A stretch of DNA of 64,000 bases, from contig CAVRXO010000010.1 in assembly GCA_963725185.1 (NCBI GenBank), forward strand, positions 1 to 64,000, written 5' to 3'. A program made the position numbers and the translations under genes. Under the pieces are notes generated by a model, which worked only from the letters and a program-made list of their open reading frames with translations, searched no databases and had not been told where the DNA came from. This DNA comes from VAZQ01 sp963725185. Its GTDB lineage: Bacteria; Pseudomonadota; Alphaproteobacteria; Rhizobiales; Xanthobacteraceae. This document shows positions 16,683-25,526 of this stretch, in pieces (the first letter of the stretch is position 1; each line of letters starts with the position of its first letter).

Positions 16683-17759
16683 ATGCGCCTCATCACCGTC
16701 TGCCGTCATGTCGTGCTTGGCGTCCTCATCATCCTGGGCGCGCACCGCGCGCAGGCGTCCGACCCGCCCCAGCCGGGCGACTTCGTGCTGAAGGACTTCC
16801 GGTTTCACAACGGCGAGGTGCTGCCGGAATTGAGGCTGCATTACGTGACGCTGGGTGCGCCCACGGGCGAGCCGGTGCTTGTGCTGCATGGCTCGAGCGG
16901 CTCAGGCGAGACCATGCTGGGAAAGAGCTTCGCCGGCGAGCTGTTCGGCCCCGGCCAGCCGCTCGATGCCGCCCGGTATTTCATCATCGTTCCGGATGCG
17001 CTCGGGTCCGGCAAGTCATCCAGGCCGTCGGACGGCCTGCGCGCGCGCTTCCCGAAGTACAATTACGACGACATGGTGGCGGCGCAATATCGCCTGCTCA
17101 CCGAGCATTTGGGCATCACCCATCTCAAGCTCGTGATCGGCCAGTCGATGGGCGGAATGCACGCCTGGATCTGGGGCGAGCGGTACCCCGATTTCATGAG
17201 CGTGCTGATGCCGCTCGGCTCCCAGCCGACCGCCATGGCGGGACGCAATTGGATGCTGCGCCGCATGCTGATCGAGATGATCCGGTCCGATCCGGCCTAC
17301 AACAACGGCAACTACACCGATGAGCCGCCGAGCCTCAGGCTGGCCGCGAACTTCTTCAGCATGGCCACCAGCGGGGGCACCCAGGCGCTCTACCACGCCG
17401 CGCCGACGCGCGCGCAGGCCGACAAGATCGTGGCGGCGAGGCTGGCGGCACCCTTTACCGCCGATGCCAACGATTACATATACTCGTATGAAGCCGCGCG
17501 CGACTACGACCCCTCGCCCGATCTGGAGAAGATCAAGGCGCGCGTGCTGGCGATCAACGCCGCCGACGACGAGCGCAACCCGGCTGAGCTCGGCATTCTC
17601 GCGCGTGAGATCAAGCGCGTGACGAACGGCCGCTACTACCAGATCCCCGCGTCCGCCGAGACCCGCGGACACGGTACCTCCGGTGAGGCGAAATGGTGGA
17701 AGCACCTGCTGGCCGAAGTCCTGAACGAAGCCTCCACGTCGGGCAGTCAGGCTCGCTGA
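16683..17759 (+). CDS. Exported alpha/beta-hydrolase, MetX-like
   Basis: The 358-residue protein has a signal peptide (ICRHVV..GVLIILGAHRAQAS). The hydrolase fold resembles homoserine acetyltransferases: VLVLHGSSGSGETM (oxyanion region), nucleophile elbow GQSMGGMHAW (Ser about 154), acid in AINAADDERNP, and the His in ETRGHGTSG. Export to the periplasm argues against a role in methionine synthesis and for an esterase-type activity. It is isolated, with the ankyrin pseudogene upstream on the other strand. Confidence 0.85.
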   Translation: MRLITVCRHVVLGVLIILGAHRAQASDPPQPGDFVLKDFRFHNGEVLPELRLHYVTLGAPTGEPVLVLHGSSGSGETMLGKSFAGELFGPGQPLDAARYFIIVPDALGSGKSSRPSDGLRARFPKYNYDDMVAAQYRLLTEHLGITHLKLVIGQSMGGMHAWIWGERYPDFMSVLMPLGSQPTAMAGRNWMLRRMLIEMIRSDPAYNNGNYTDEPPSLRLAANFFSMATSGGTQALYHAAPTRAQADKIVAARLAAPFTADANDYIYSYEAARDYDPSPDLEKIKARVLAINAADDERNPAELGILAREIKRVTNGRYYQIPASAETRGHGTSGEAKWWKHLLAEVLNEASTSGSQAR

Positions 17760-17807
17760 CTGAAGCGGATGCATCGCGCTCCCGGGAGATGCCGGCGATG
17801 ATCGAAT

Positions 17808-18830
17808 TCACTTGCGCGGCGCCTGGCCGCGCCGCAGCCGGTCGTTGATCGCCTCGCCGAGGCCATGCTGCGGCACCGGCATGACGGCGATCATGGTCAC
17901 GCCCGGCGCATCGAGCGCGCGCAGATGCGAGAACAGATTGGCGGCCGCCTCGATCAGGTCGCCGCGCGGCGACAGGTTGAGGACGCGCGCGGCCTCGGCC
18001 GCCCCCGGCGGCAGCACCGCGCCGAAGGCGAGCAGCGCCTCGCCGGTCTGAACGCTCGATGCCTCGAGGCGCAGGCTGGCGCGCGGCGCATAGTGGGAGG
18101 CGAGCTGGCCTGGCGCGGTCGGGAGGACGTCCTCGGCGAGGGCGGCTTCGCCCTCCTTGCGGGTCAGGGAAGGGGAGGCGGCGCTTTCCGGGAGCGCATG
18201 CCCGAGCGCCCGCTCGATCGCGGCCCGCGGCAGACCGCCCGGCCGCAGCAGGACCGGCCGGTCGAGGCAGGCCACGATGGTGGATTCGACGCCGACCGGC
18301 GTCGGCCCGCCATCGATGATGAGGTCGATGCGGCCGCGCAGATCGGCCAGCACATGCGCCGCGGTCGTCGGCGAGACGTGGCCCGAGCGATTTGCCGAAG
18401 GGGCCACCACCGGCTTGCCGAAGGCGGCCAGAATGGCGCGCGCGACCGGATGATCGGGCACCCGCAGCGCGATGGTCGCAAGGCCCGCGGTCGCAAGCTC
18501 CGCCACCGCGCAATCGGGCCGCTTGGGCACCACCAGGGTGAGCGGCCCCGGCCACAGGGCCTGCGCCAGCCGCGTCGCATCGGCGTCGAGCACGCCGAGC
18601 CGTGCCGCCGCGGCTTGGTCCTGCACATGGCAGATCAGCGGATTGAAGGAGGGCCTACCCTTGGCCTCATAGAGCCGGGCGACTGCCTGCCCATTGCAGG
18701 CATCGGCGCCGAGCCCATAGACGGTCTCGGTCGGGAAGGCGAGGAGCCCGCCCGCGCCGAGGCAGCGCGCCGCAGCCTCGACCGCCGCCGGGTCGGCCTT
18801 GAGGATGCGGGTCGTGAGCTCGCTGGTCAT
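17808..18830 (-). CDS. L-threonylcarbamoyladenylate synthase, Sua5-type
   Basis: From the ATG at 18830 the protein has 340 residues. The N-terminal YrdC domain (about 10-195) shows FPTETVYGLGADA, KGRPSFNPLICHV, PSANRSGHVSPT and VESTIV. A C-terminal Sua5 domain follows, joined by the APGQLASHYAPRA linker. It makes the threonylcarbamoyl-AMP used for t6A37 in ANN-decoding tRNAs. The longer frame upstream overlaps the tRNA-Pro gene and is not credible. Confidence 0.94.
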   Translation of the reverse strand: MTSELTTRILKADPAAVEAAARCLGAGGLLAFPTETVYGLGADACNGQAVARLYEAKGRPSFNPLICHVQDQAAAARLGVLDADATRLAQALWPGPLTLVVPKRPDCAVAELATAGLATIALRVPDHPVARAILAAFGKPVVAPSANRSGHVSPTTAAHVLADLRGRIDLIIDGGPTPVGVESTIVACLDRPVLLRPGGLPRAAIERALGHALPESAASPSLTRKEGEAALAEDVLPTAPGQLASHYAPRASLRLEASSVQTGEALLAFGAVLPPGAAEAARVLNLSPRGDLIEAAANLFSHLRALDAPGVTMIAVMPVPQHGLGEAINDRLRRGQAPRK

Positions 18831-18921
18831 GTCGCCTTTCGTCCGCGGGCATTGGCGCTGCCGCGCGCAGCTTCCACGCTTGCGGCCCTGCCGGGCCATC
18901 GATATAAGACCGGGCTTCAGT

Positions 18922-18998
18922 CGGAGTGTAGCGCAGTCTGGTAGCGCACCACGTTCGGGACGTGGGGGTCGCAGGTTCAAATCCTGCCACTCCGACCA
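18922..18998 (+). tRNA. tRNA-Pro (CGG)
   Basis: A 77-nt cloverleaf with encoded CCA. The acceptor CGGAGTG pairs with CACTCCG. The anticodon stem ccacg/cgtgg encloses loop ttcggga with anticodon CGG at 18956-18958. The T-arm contains GTTCAAATC. It decodes CCG proline codons. Confidence 0.96.
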
Positions 18999-19594
18999 AA
19001 ATTCCCCAAGGCAAATCAAACTCTTTCGCGCGGGGCCGAAAACGGCTGACCATTAGGTCGACAGTTACGTGGACCGATTGCGTTTGCAACTATGCCTACA
19101 GGTGTCCTCGCGGCGAACAACCACCTGATTGGATTTGGCGCGCGTCGCGTTTCTGGCTCACGTACTGCCGGCAAAGGCGTGTGGAGTCTCTGGTCGCTCG
19201 AATGGGATGGTGATGGTCGCCTGATTTCCTTAGCTTGCCGCAGTGGAAGTTCGATCTCGGCGCTGCCGCCAGACCGTTGCCCATCTTCATCGATCCCAGC
19301 GCGCCAATAATTTCAATGGCTTAGATCGCGAGCGCGGCGGCGCGCGAGTGGGCGAAGCCGGCGCCGGGCGCCAAACCGGTGCGGGTGGCCCGGGTAGATG
19401 CTTACCCGCGCGGGCCACGGTTTCCTGAATTCAGCCAAGGCGAATTCTGGCTTTATCGGCAGCCACGGCAAGCGTACTATGGTGAGGAGGGAGGGATCGG
19501 CGGCCACCTCGGCAATGCCGGCCAAAGAGCAGCTCGTGCTATTTGAAGCCATCAGCTTCGACCGGTCACCAGCAGACGAGCAACGCCACCCCTT
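18999..19594. other. Gene-poor stretch downstream of tRNA-Pro, about 600 bp
   Basis: No frame on either strand looks like a real protein. There is no integrase, direct repeat of the tRNA 3' end or IS end within it that I can see. The region probably holds the promoter of the MEDS-domain gene near its right end, next to a 16-bp tandem repeat. Confidence 0.5.
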
Positions 19595-19642
19595 CATGTG
19601 TCCAATGCAGCATGTGTCCAATGCAACATGTGTCCAATGCAG
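19595..19642. repeat. Three tandem 16-bp repeats just before the MEDS gene
   Basis: catgtgtccaatgcag is repeated at 19595, 19611 and 19627, exact but for one base in copy 2. The ribosome-binding GGGAG follows directly, and the ATG at 19653 is 10 bp beyond. Such an array could be a stacked operator or part of a structured leader, or simply another of the short triplications seen elsewhere in this window. Confidence 0.9.
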
Positions 19643-19652
19643 GGAGCGTACC

Positions 19653-20288
19653 ATGCCGGAAAGCAAAAGAACCGTCCAATTGGCAAGATCGACGGTGCAA
19701 TCCTCATGTCATGCGTGTGCCTTTTTCCATACCAGAGATGAGGAGTACCAGGTCCTCCTTCCCTTTGTGCAAGAGGGGCTGGATGCGGGCGACAGGAACT
19801 TCCAGATCGTCGACAAGGGGCATCTGCCGGAGCGATTGACGCGGCTGGCGCAGAACGGCGTCGATACCGCGGCCGCCGAACGAACCGGACAGCTCGAGGT
19901 TCGCCCGTGGGAGAATGCCTATCTGCGTGGCGGCAGGTTCGATCAGCAATCCATGCTCGCGCTGATCGAGGAAGTCCTCGACGCCGGCCAGCGGCAGGGC
20001 TTCGAGTTGACGCGGCTGTGGGCGAACATGGAATGGGCGCTCGAGGATCTTCCGGGCGTGCACGACATCGTCGAGTACGAGACGCGGCTGAATTACATCC
20101 TGCCGAAACACAACGATGTCGTCGTTTGCACCTACGACCTGACGAAATTCAGCGCCGCCGTCGCAATGGACATCCTGCGCACCCATCCGCAGGTGATCGT
20201 CGGCGGAATCCTGCGGGAGAATCCCTACTACGTGCCGCCGGACGAATTTTTGCGCGAGGTGCGCGCCCGAGACCTCGCGGCGCACTGA
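19653..20288 (+). CDS. MEDS-domain (DcmR-type sensory) protein
   Basis: The 211-residue protein starts at the ATG at 19653, preceded by GGGAG. It consists almost entirely of a MEDS domain: CHACAFFHTRDEEYQVLLPF, FVQEGLDAGDRNFQIVD, the middle ENAYLRGGRFDQQSMLALIEEVLD and the end CTYDLTKF..AVAMDILRTHPQVIVGG. MEDS domains are found in DcmR-like regulators and often precede histidine kinases. Here there is no DNA-binding domain. The kinase starts only 23 bp later, so the two are very likely co-transcribed and functionally paired. Confidence 0.85.
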   Translation: MPESKRTVQLARSTVQSSCHACAFFHTRDEEYQVLLPFVQEGLDAGDRNFQIVDKGHLPERLTRLAQNGVDTAAAERTGQLEVRPWENAYLRGGRFDQQSMLALIEEVLDAGQRQGFELTRLWANMEWALEDLPGVHDIVEYETRLNYILPKHNDVVVCTYDLTKFSAAVAMDILRTHPQVIVGGILRENPYYVPPDEFLREVRARDLAAH

Positions 20289-20311
20289 GGGCCGAGAGCG
20301 GGGCATGATGC

Positions 20312-22345
20312 ATGCCGCAGGTCGAGGCCCCTTTTGATCCGACTGAGTTGCGACGTTGCATTCGTGATCTCCTCGCGCTCTCGACGCTGCCGGCCATCCT
20401 GAAGACCTTCGATCCGTATCGGATCGCCGACAGTGTCGCGGCGGCGCTGACGTCGATGCTCAACTCGGACCTGGTTTACATCCTGGTGCCCGGAATGCGC
20501 GCCGACCCGGCTATCGAGATCGCGCGGTCGGGCAAGCGGATCGCTGCCAATTCACTGCCCGCAATTCGCGCGGTGTTGCGGGATGTATCGCCGACCCCCT
20601 CATCCGAGCAGGTGCTCGCAGTCCCCAATCCGATCGGGGAGGGCGTCCTTCGTATCGTTTCCGCGCCGATCGGTCTTGGCGACAACGCGATCATCGTCGT
20701 GGGCTCGTGCCGATCGGACTTTCCGACCGCCGCACAGCGGCTGCTGCTCGGAATTGCCGCAAACGAAGCGACCATCGCGTTGCAACGATGGCACGCCGAG
20801 GCGGATGCGAGAGTCCGGCAGACCGAACAGGAGCTTCGGCTCGTCATCGACACAATCCCCGCGATAGTCTGGAGAAAACTGCCGGACGGCTCCGCCGATT
20901 TCATAAATCAACGTTTTCGGGAATATTGCGGTCTCTCCGCGGATGCGGGACTGGGTTGGGGCTGGCTGGATGGAATTCATCCCGACGAACGCGAGAGGTT
21001 CGAGGAGGAGTGGCGCGCGGCCTGCGCGGCTGGTGCACCCTTCGACAAGGAAGCACGCCTGCGGCGGGCCGACGGCGAATATCGCCGGGTCCTGCTGCGC
21101 GCCCTGCCGCGGCGCGACGAGGACGGAAACATCGTCAAGTGGTATGGGACAACGACTGATATCGAGGATCACAAGCGGGCCGAAACCGCTCTGCGGCGAA
21201 GCGAGGCCTATCTGGCCGAAGCCCAGAGGCTGAGCCTCACGGGCAGTTTCGCCTGGAATGTCTCCCGCGGAGAAGTGTTCTGGTCCGACGAAATGTATCG
21301 AATCCTTGGATTCGACCGTGCCACCAAGGCTACGCTCGAGCTGCTGTTCCAACGAGTTCATCCGGACGACCGCGCCTTCGTGCAAGCGACACTGGATCGC
21401 GCATCCATGTACGGCACGGGTCTCGATATCGAGCATCGGTTGCTGATGCCGGATGGTTCCGTCAAATACGTCCGCGTGGTGGGTCATACCGTGAGCGACG
21501 GAGCCGCCAGTATCGAGCGCGCCGGGCCCGATTGTTTCCGGCTCGGGTCTGCCGGGATCGAGTTTGTCGGGGCGGTGATGGACGTCACCACCGCCAAACG
21601 AGCGACAGAGGAACTGCACGAGGCGCAAGCGGCGCTCGCGCATGTCACGCGCGTGACGACCTTGGGCGAACTAACCGCCTCGATCGCCCATGAGGTGAAC
21701 CAGCCGCTCGGTGCTCTCGTCACCAACGCCGAGGCCTGCCTGCTCTGGCTCGACCACCGGAATCCGAACCTGGACGAAGCGCGCCGCAATGTGAAAATGA
21801 TCATCAAGGATGGCCATCGGGCAGGCGAGGTGATCCGGCGTGTGCGTGCGCTCTTGAAAAAGACCGACCCGCAGATGGCGCCGCTCGACGTCAACAACGT
21901 CCTCAACGAGGTTGTCGCCCTGGTGCAGCGTGAGGTGTTCAGCCACGGGGTATCGCTGCGGATGGAACTCGCCCCCGTTCTACCCGCCGTCCTCGCCGAT
22001 CGGGTCCAATTGCAGCAGGTGCTCATCAACCTGGTGATCAACGGCATAGAAGCGATGCAACAAGTCACGAACCGTCCGCGTCAACTGATGATCCGATCGC
22101 GCCAGCACGAAATCAATCAAGTGCTGGTAACGGTGACGGACTGCGGTGTCGGGATCTCCGCCGCGAACGCCGACCAACTGTTCAACCCTTTCTTCACGAC
22201 CAAGTCCGACGGCATGGGCATGGGACTCTCGATCTGCCGTTCGATCATCGAAGCCCACGGGGGACGACTTTCGGCGTCCGGCAATGTCGGGCCGGGCGCC
22301 ACGTTTCAATTCACCCTGCCCGCATACGGACACGCTGCGCCGTGA
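20312..22345 (+). CDS. PAS-domain sensor histidine kinase
   Basis: The 677-residue soluble kinase has, in order, a GAF-like N-region (about 15-165), PAS 1 (175-295, with the PAC-like KWYGTTTDIEDHKRAE), PAS 2 (300-435), a HisKA dimerisation domain with phospho-acceptor His460 (ASIAHEVNQPL), and a HATPase domain (NLVINGIEAM, DCGVGIS, FNPFFTTKSDGMGMGLSI). It has no membrane segment, so it senses a cytoplasmic signal, perhaps relayed by the MEDS protein just upstream. No response regulator is adjacent; the FixJ-type regulators at 34.7 and 35.5 kb are candidate partners by inference only. Confidence 0.92.
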   Translation: MPQVEAPFDPTELRRCIRDLLALSTLPAILKTFDPYRIADSVAAALTSMLNSDLVYILVPGMRADPAIEIARSGKRIAANSLPAIRAVLRDVSPTPSSEQVLAVPNPIGEGVLRIVSAPIGLGDNAIIVVGSCRSDFPTAAQRLLLGIAANEATIALQRWHAEADARVRQTEQELRLVIDTIPAIVWRKLPDGSADFINQRFREYCGLSADAGLGWGWLDGIHPDERERFEEEWRAACAAGAPFDKEARLRRADGEYRRVLLRALPRRDEDGNIVKWYGTTTDIEDHKRAETALRRSEAYLAEAQRLSLTGSFAWNVSRGEVFWSDEMYRILGFDRATKATLELLFQRVHPDDRAFVQATLDRASMYGTGLDIEHRLLMPDGSVKYVRVVGHTVSDGAASIERAGPDCFRLGSAGIEFVGAVMDVTTAKRATEELHEAQAALAHVTRVTTLGELTASIAHEVNQPLGALVTNAEACLLWLDHRNPNLDEARRNVKMIIKDGHRAGEVIRRVRALLKKTDPQMAPLDVNNVLNEVVALVQREVFSHGVSLRMELAPVLPAVLADRVQLQQVLINLVINGIEAMQQVTNRPRQLMIRSRQHEINQVLVTVTDCGVGISAANADQLFNPFFTTKSDGMGMGLSICRSIIEAHGGRLSASGNVGPGATFQFTLPAYGHAAP

Positions 22346-22439
22346 CACGCCGGCATGGCCGGCGTGATTGGGCTCGCCACGAGCGGTGCGATTTCCCTTC
22401 CCGCCGGCTCGTTCTTGCTTTGACCGTGCGGCGCTGCAG

Positions 22440-22487
22440 CAGCTCAGCGTTGCATCAGCTCAGCGTTGCATCTGCTCAGCGTTGCAT
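22440..22487. repeat. Three tandem 16-bp repeats at the cyoD 3' end
   Basis: cagctcagcgttgcat occurs at 22440 and 22456 exactly, and with one change at 22472. The third copy includes the cyoD stop codon and its last codons. The array lies between the convergent kinase and cyo genes. Confidence 0.88.
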
Positions 22488-22877
22488 CTGCATGATCTGG
22501 TCCATGGACATCATATTCTGGTTCAGGTGCGCCATGATCCAGAGCGAGCCGCCGAGCAGCAAGAGAACAATCAGAACGCCGAAGGCAAGCGCCATGACGT
22601 TGTTGAGGTTGTCAGGACCGGATGTGATGTGCAGGAAGAAGACGAGGTGAACGCCCATCTGCGCGATCGCCAGAACGACCAGCGCGACCGGAATGCTCGG
22701 CTCCCAGACAAGGGTGGTGCTCGCCACGAAAAAAGACACGACGGTGAGCAGGGTCGCCAAGGCGAGCCCTACGAGGTAGCCTCCGACGCCCTCGGCAATC
22801 TCGCGGCCGTCGACACGCTCGTCGCCGGGCGCGGTGTCGGGATGACGCCAGTCGCTTTCCTGGTCAGAATAGCTCAT
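22476..22877 (-). CDS. cyoD: Cytochrome o ubiquinol oxidase subunit IV
   Basis: The 133-residue protein has three TM helices: YLVGLALATLLTVVSFFVA, IPVALVVLAIAQMGVHLVFF and LAFGVLIVLLLLGGSLWIM. The HLVFFLHI pattern is typical of CyoD. It aids assembly of the bo3 oxidase. Its ATG overlaps the cyoC stop by 4 bp. The C-terminus (DQIMQMQR) runs into a triplicated 16-bp sequence. Confidence 0.93.
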   Translation of the reverse strand: MSYSDQESDWRHPDTAPGDERVDGREIAEGVGGYLVGLALATLLTVVSFFVASTTLVWEPSIPVALVVLAIAQMGVHLVFFLHITSGPDNLNNVMALAFGVLIVLLLLGGSLWIMAHLNQNMMSMDQIMQMQR

Positions 22878-23524
22878 CGTCCGGCTCCCATCAGATACAC
22901 CACGGTGAACAACGCGACCCAAATGATGTCGAGCGTGTGCCAAAAGAGGCTGAAGCAAAGGATGCGCCGGAGAATATCGGCGCGGTAGCCCTTGGCGAAC
23001 ACCTGCGCCACCATTGTCAGCAGCCACAGCAAGCCCGCGGTCACGTGCAGTCCATGGCAGCCGACCAGGGTAAAGAAGGCCGACAGGAACGCGCTTCGTG
23101 TCGGGCCTGCCCCCTGCGCAATCATGCCCGCGAACTCGTGCAGCTCGATCCCGAGAAACGCCGCGCCCAGTAGGCACGTTGCCGCCATCGCGCCGTAGAA
23201 CCAGGATCCGCGATGCATCCGCGCGCCGATGCTGGCGAGGCCGCAGGTAAAGCTCGAGAGGAGAAGGCAGGCGGTCTCGATTGCGACATTGTTCAGGTTG
23301 AACAGCTCGCGCCCGCTTGGGCCCCCCGCGGTCGACCCGACCAGCACCGCATAGGTGGCGAAGAAGGCGGAGAACATGACGATGTCGCTGAGCAGGAAGA
23401 TCCAGAATCCGTAGCCGACAATGATGCGCTTCGACGCAAGCTCGCCGGCAGCGTGCGCTGGAGTGTGGCGATCGGGCCCGGCACGATCCGGATCGTAGAG
23501 GGCGGTTGCATCGAAGGCGCTCAT
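22874..23524 (-). CDS. cyoC: Cytochrome o ubiquinol oxidase subunit III
   Basis: The 216-residue protein has five TM helices and the family block FWIFLLSDIVMFSAFFATYAV. It ends with the HTLDIIWVALFTVVYLMG helix, including the conserved HxLDxxW. It stabilises subunit I of the bo3 complex in the inner membrane. The start at 23524 overlaps the cyoB stop (ATGA). The stop is ATGA-coupled to cyoD. Confidence 0.95.
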   Translation of the reverse strand: MSAFDATALYDPDRAGPDRHTPAHAAGELASKRIIVGYGFWIFLLSDIVMFSAFFATYAVLVGSTAGGPSGRELFNLNNVAIETACLLLSSFTCGLASIGARMHRGSWFYGAMAATCLLGAAFLGIELHEFAGMIAQGAGPTRSAFLSAFFTLVGCHGLHVTAGLLWLLTMVAQVFAKGYRADILRRILCFSLFWHTLDIIWVALFTVVYLMGAGR

Positions 23525-25524
23525 CGCGCCACCTGCGGTTGGAGCAGCGCCTCGCCGCGCGCGCTTCGGTTGGCCCGATCGATGCGCGCGACTTCCGCGG
23601 CCGGAATCGTGTACTCGCTCCGGTCCCGCCACGCGAAGACGACGAAGGTTGCGTATGCGCCCAATGCGGCCAGGGCCACGAGCCACCAGATGTGCCAGAT
23701 CAGCGCGAATCCCATAAGGGTGGCGAAGAAGGCGCAGATGAAACCCGTGGGGCTGTTCCTCGGCATCTCGATGTCGCGATACACGGGCTCGACGCCGAGC
23801 CCCGTCTGACGGCGCGCGCGTTGCTTCATCGTCCAGTAGGCCTCGCCGCCCTCGACATGCGGCAGAACCGCGAAGTTGAAGGCCGGGGGCGGGGAGGCCG
23901 TCGCCCATTCAAGCGAGCGCCCGTCCCACGGATCGCCGGTCCGGTCGCGCAGCTCCTCGCGCCTGCGAATGCTGACCGCGAGCTGCGCGATCTGCAGGAT
24001 GATGCCGGCCAGGATGATGGCGGCGCCCGCGGCAGCGATCAGCAGCCACGGTCGCCAGGCCGCAACATCGTAATGTTGCATGCGGCGCGTCATTCCCATG
24101 AGCCCGAGGACGTACAGTGGCGCGAAGGCGACGTAGAATCCGATGAACCAGCACCAGAACGCCGCCTTGCCGAGTCCTTCGTGCAGCCGGAAGCCGAACG
24201 CCTTCGGAAACCAATAGCTGTAGCCCGCGAACGCGCCGAACAGCACCCCGCCGATGATCACGTTGTGGAAGTGGGCCACCAGGAACAGGCTGTTGTGAAG
24301 CACGAAGTCCGCCGGCGGCACCGCCAGCAGGACGCCGGTCATGCCGCCGATGACGAACGTGATCATGAAGCCGATCGACCACAGGATCGGGGTGGAATAG
24401 ACGACCCGGCCGCCGTACATCGTGAACAGCCAGTTGAAGACCTTCACGCCGGTGGGCACTGCGATGATCATGGAAGCGATGCCAAAGATCGCATTGACGT
24501 CGGCGCCCGCCCCCATGGTGAAGAAATGGTGCAGCCACACCGTGAAGGAGAGCAGACAGATCACCATCGTCGCCATGACCATCGAGCGGTAGCCGAACAG
24601 GGGCTTGCCGGAGAAGGTCGAGATCACCTCCGAGAATATGCCGAAGGCCGGCAGGATCAGGATGTAGACCTCCGGGTGCCCCCATGCCCAGATCAGGTTC
24701 ATGAACATCATCATGTTGCCGCCGGCCTGGTTGGTGAAGAAGTGAAAGCCGAGGTAGCGGTCGAGCAGCAGCATCGCCAAGGTCGCGGTGAGGACAGGGA
24801 AGGCGGCGACGATGAGCAGGTTGGCGGCCAGCGTCGTCCAGCAGAACATCGGCATGCGCATGTAGGTCATGCCGGGCGCGTGCATCTTCAAAACCGTGGT
24901 CACGAAGTTGACTCCGGTCAACAAGGTCCCCACGCCCGAGATCTGGATCGCCCAAAGATAGTAGTCGACGCCGACGCCGGGCGAATAGGTGATCTCGGAC
25001 AGCGGCGGGTACGGCAGCCAGCCGGTACGCGCGAACTCGCCCACCACCAGCGAAATGTTGACCAGCAGCGCGCCGGTGGCGGTCAGCCAGAGGCTGACCG
25101 AGTTGAGCGTCGGGAACGCCACGTCGCGGATGCCGAGCTGCAGCGGCATGACGAAGTTCATCAGCCCGATCACGAACGGCATGGCGACGAAGAAGATCAT
25201 CAGCGTGCCGTGGGCCGAGAAGATCTGGTCGTAGTGCTCCGGAGGCAGGTAACCCTCCGAGTGGAACGCCAGCGCCTGTTGCGAGCGCATCATGATCGCG
25301 TCGGCAAAGCCGCGCAGCAGCATCACCATCGCCAGCAGCGTGTACATGATCCCGATGCGCTTGTGGTCCACGCTGGTGATCCACTCACGCCAAAGGTAGG
25401 GCAGCCAGCCCTTGAACGTGACCCAGGCGAGCACGCCGATGATCACCACGACCACGAAGGCTGCCGCGGCCAGCGGGATCGGCTGGTCGAACGGAATGGC
25501 TGCCCAGCTCAGCTTGCCGAACAT
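23521..25524 (-). CDS. cyoB: Cytochrome o ubiquinol oxidase subunit I
   Basis: This 667-residue haem-copper oxidase core carries the expected ligands: His in SAHGTLMIFFVAMP (low-spin haem b), GHPEVYIL (CuB His and cross-linked Tyr), WLHHFFTMG (two CuB His) and VAHFHNVIIGG (haem o3 and haem b His). ITSVDHKRIGIMY marks the quinol-oxidase N-terminus. It reduces oxygen with electrons from ubiquinol and pumps protons. The gene is 2 bp from cyoA and overlaps cyoC. Confidence 0.97.
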   Translation of the reverse strand: MFGKLSWAAIPFDQPIPLAAAAFVVVVIIGVLAWVTFKGWLPYLWREWITSVDHKRIGIMYTLLAMVMLLRGFADAIMMRSQQALAFHSEGYLPPEHYDQIFSAHGTLMIFFVAMPFVIGLMNFVMPLQLGIRDVAFPTLNSVSLWLTATGALLVNISLVVGEFARTGWLPYPPLSEITYSPGVGVDYYLWAIQISGVGTLLTGVNFVTTVLKMHAPGMTYMRMPMFCWTTLAANLLIVAAFPVLTATLAMLLLDRYLGFHFFTNQAGGNMMMFMNLIWAWGHPEVYILILPAFGIFSEVISTFSGKPLFGYRSMVMATMVICLLSFTVWLHHFFTMGAGADVNAIFGIASMIIAVPTGVKVFNWLFTMYGGRVVYSTPILWSIGFMITFVIGGMTGVLLAVPPADFVLHNSLFLVAHFHNVIIGGVLFGAFAGYSYWFPKAFGFRLHEGLGKAAFWCWFIGFYVAFAPLYVLGLMGMTRRMQHYDVAAWRPWLLIAAAGAAIILAGIILQIAQLAVSIRRREELRDRTGDPWDGRSLEWATASPPPAFNFAVLPHVEGGEAYWTMKQRARRQTGLGVEPVYRDIEMPRNSPTGFICAFFATLMGFALIWHIWWLVALAALGAYATFVVFAWRDRSEYTIPAAEVARIDRANRSARGEALLQPQVAR

Positions 25525-25526
25525 CT

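Noticed and set aside
18922..19594. tRNA-Pro as an integration site for a genomic island
   Set aside because: There is no integrase, no repeated copy of the tRNA 3' end and no island-like gene content in the following region.
19595..19642. CRISPR-like array at the MEDS gene
   Set aside because: The three 16-bp units are directly adjacent with no spacers, and no cas gene is present anywhere in the window.
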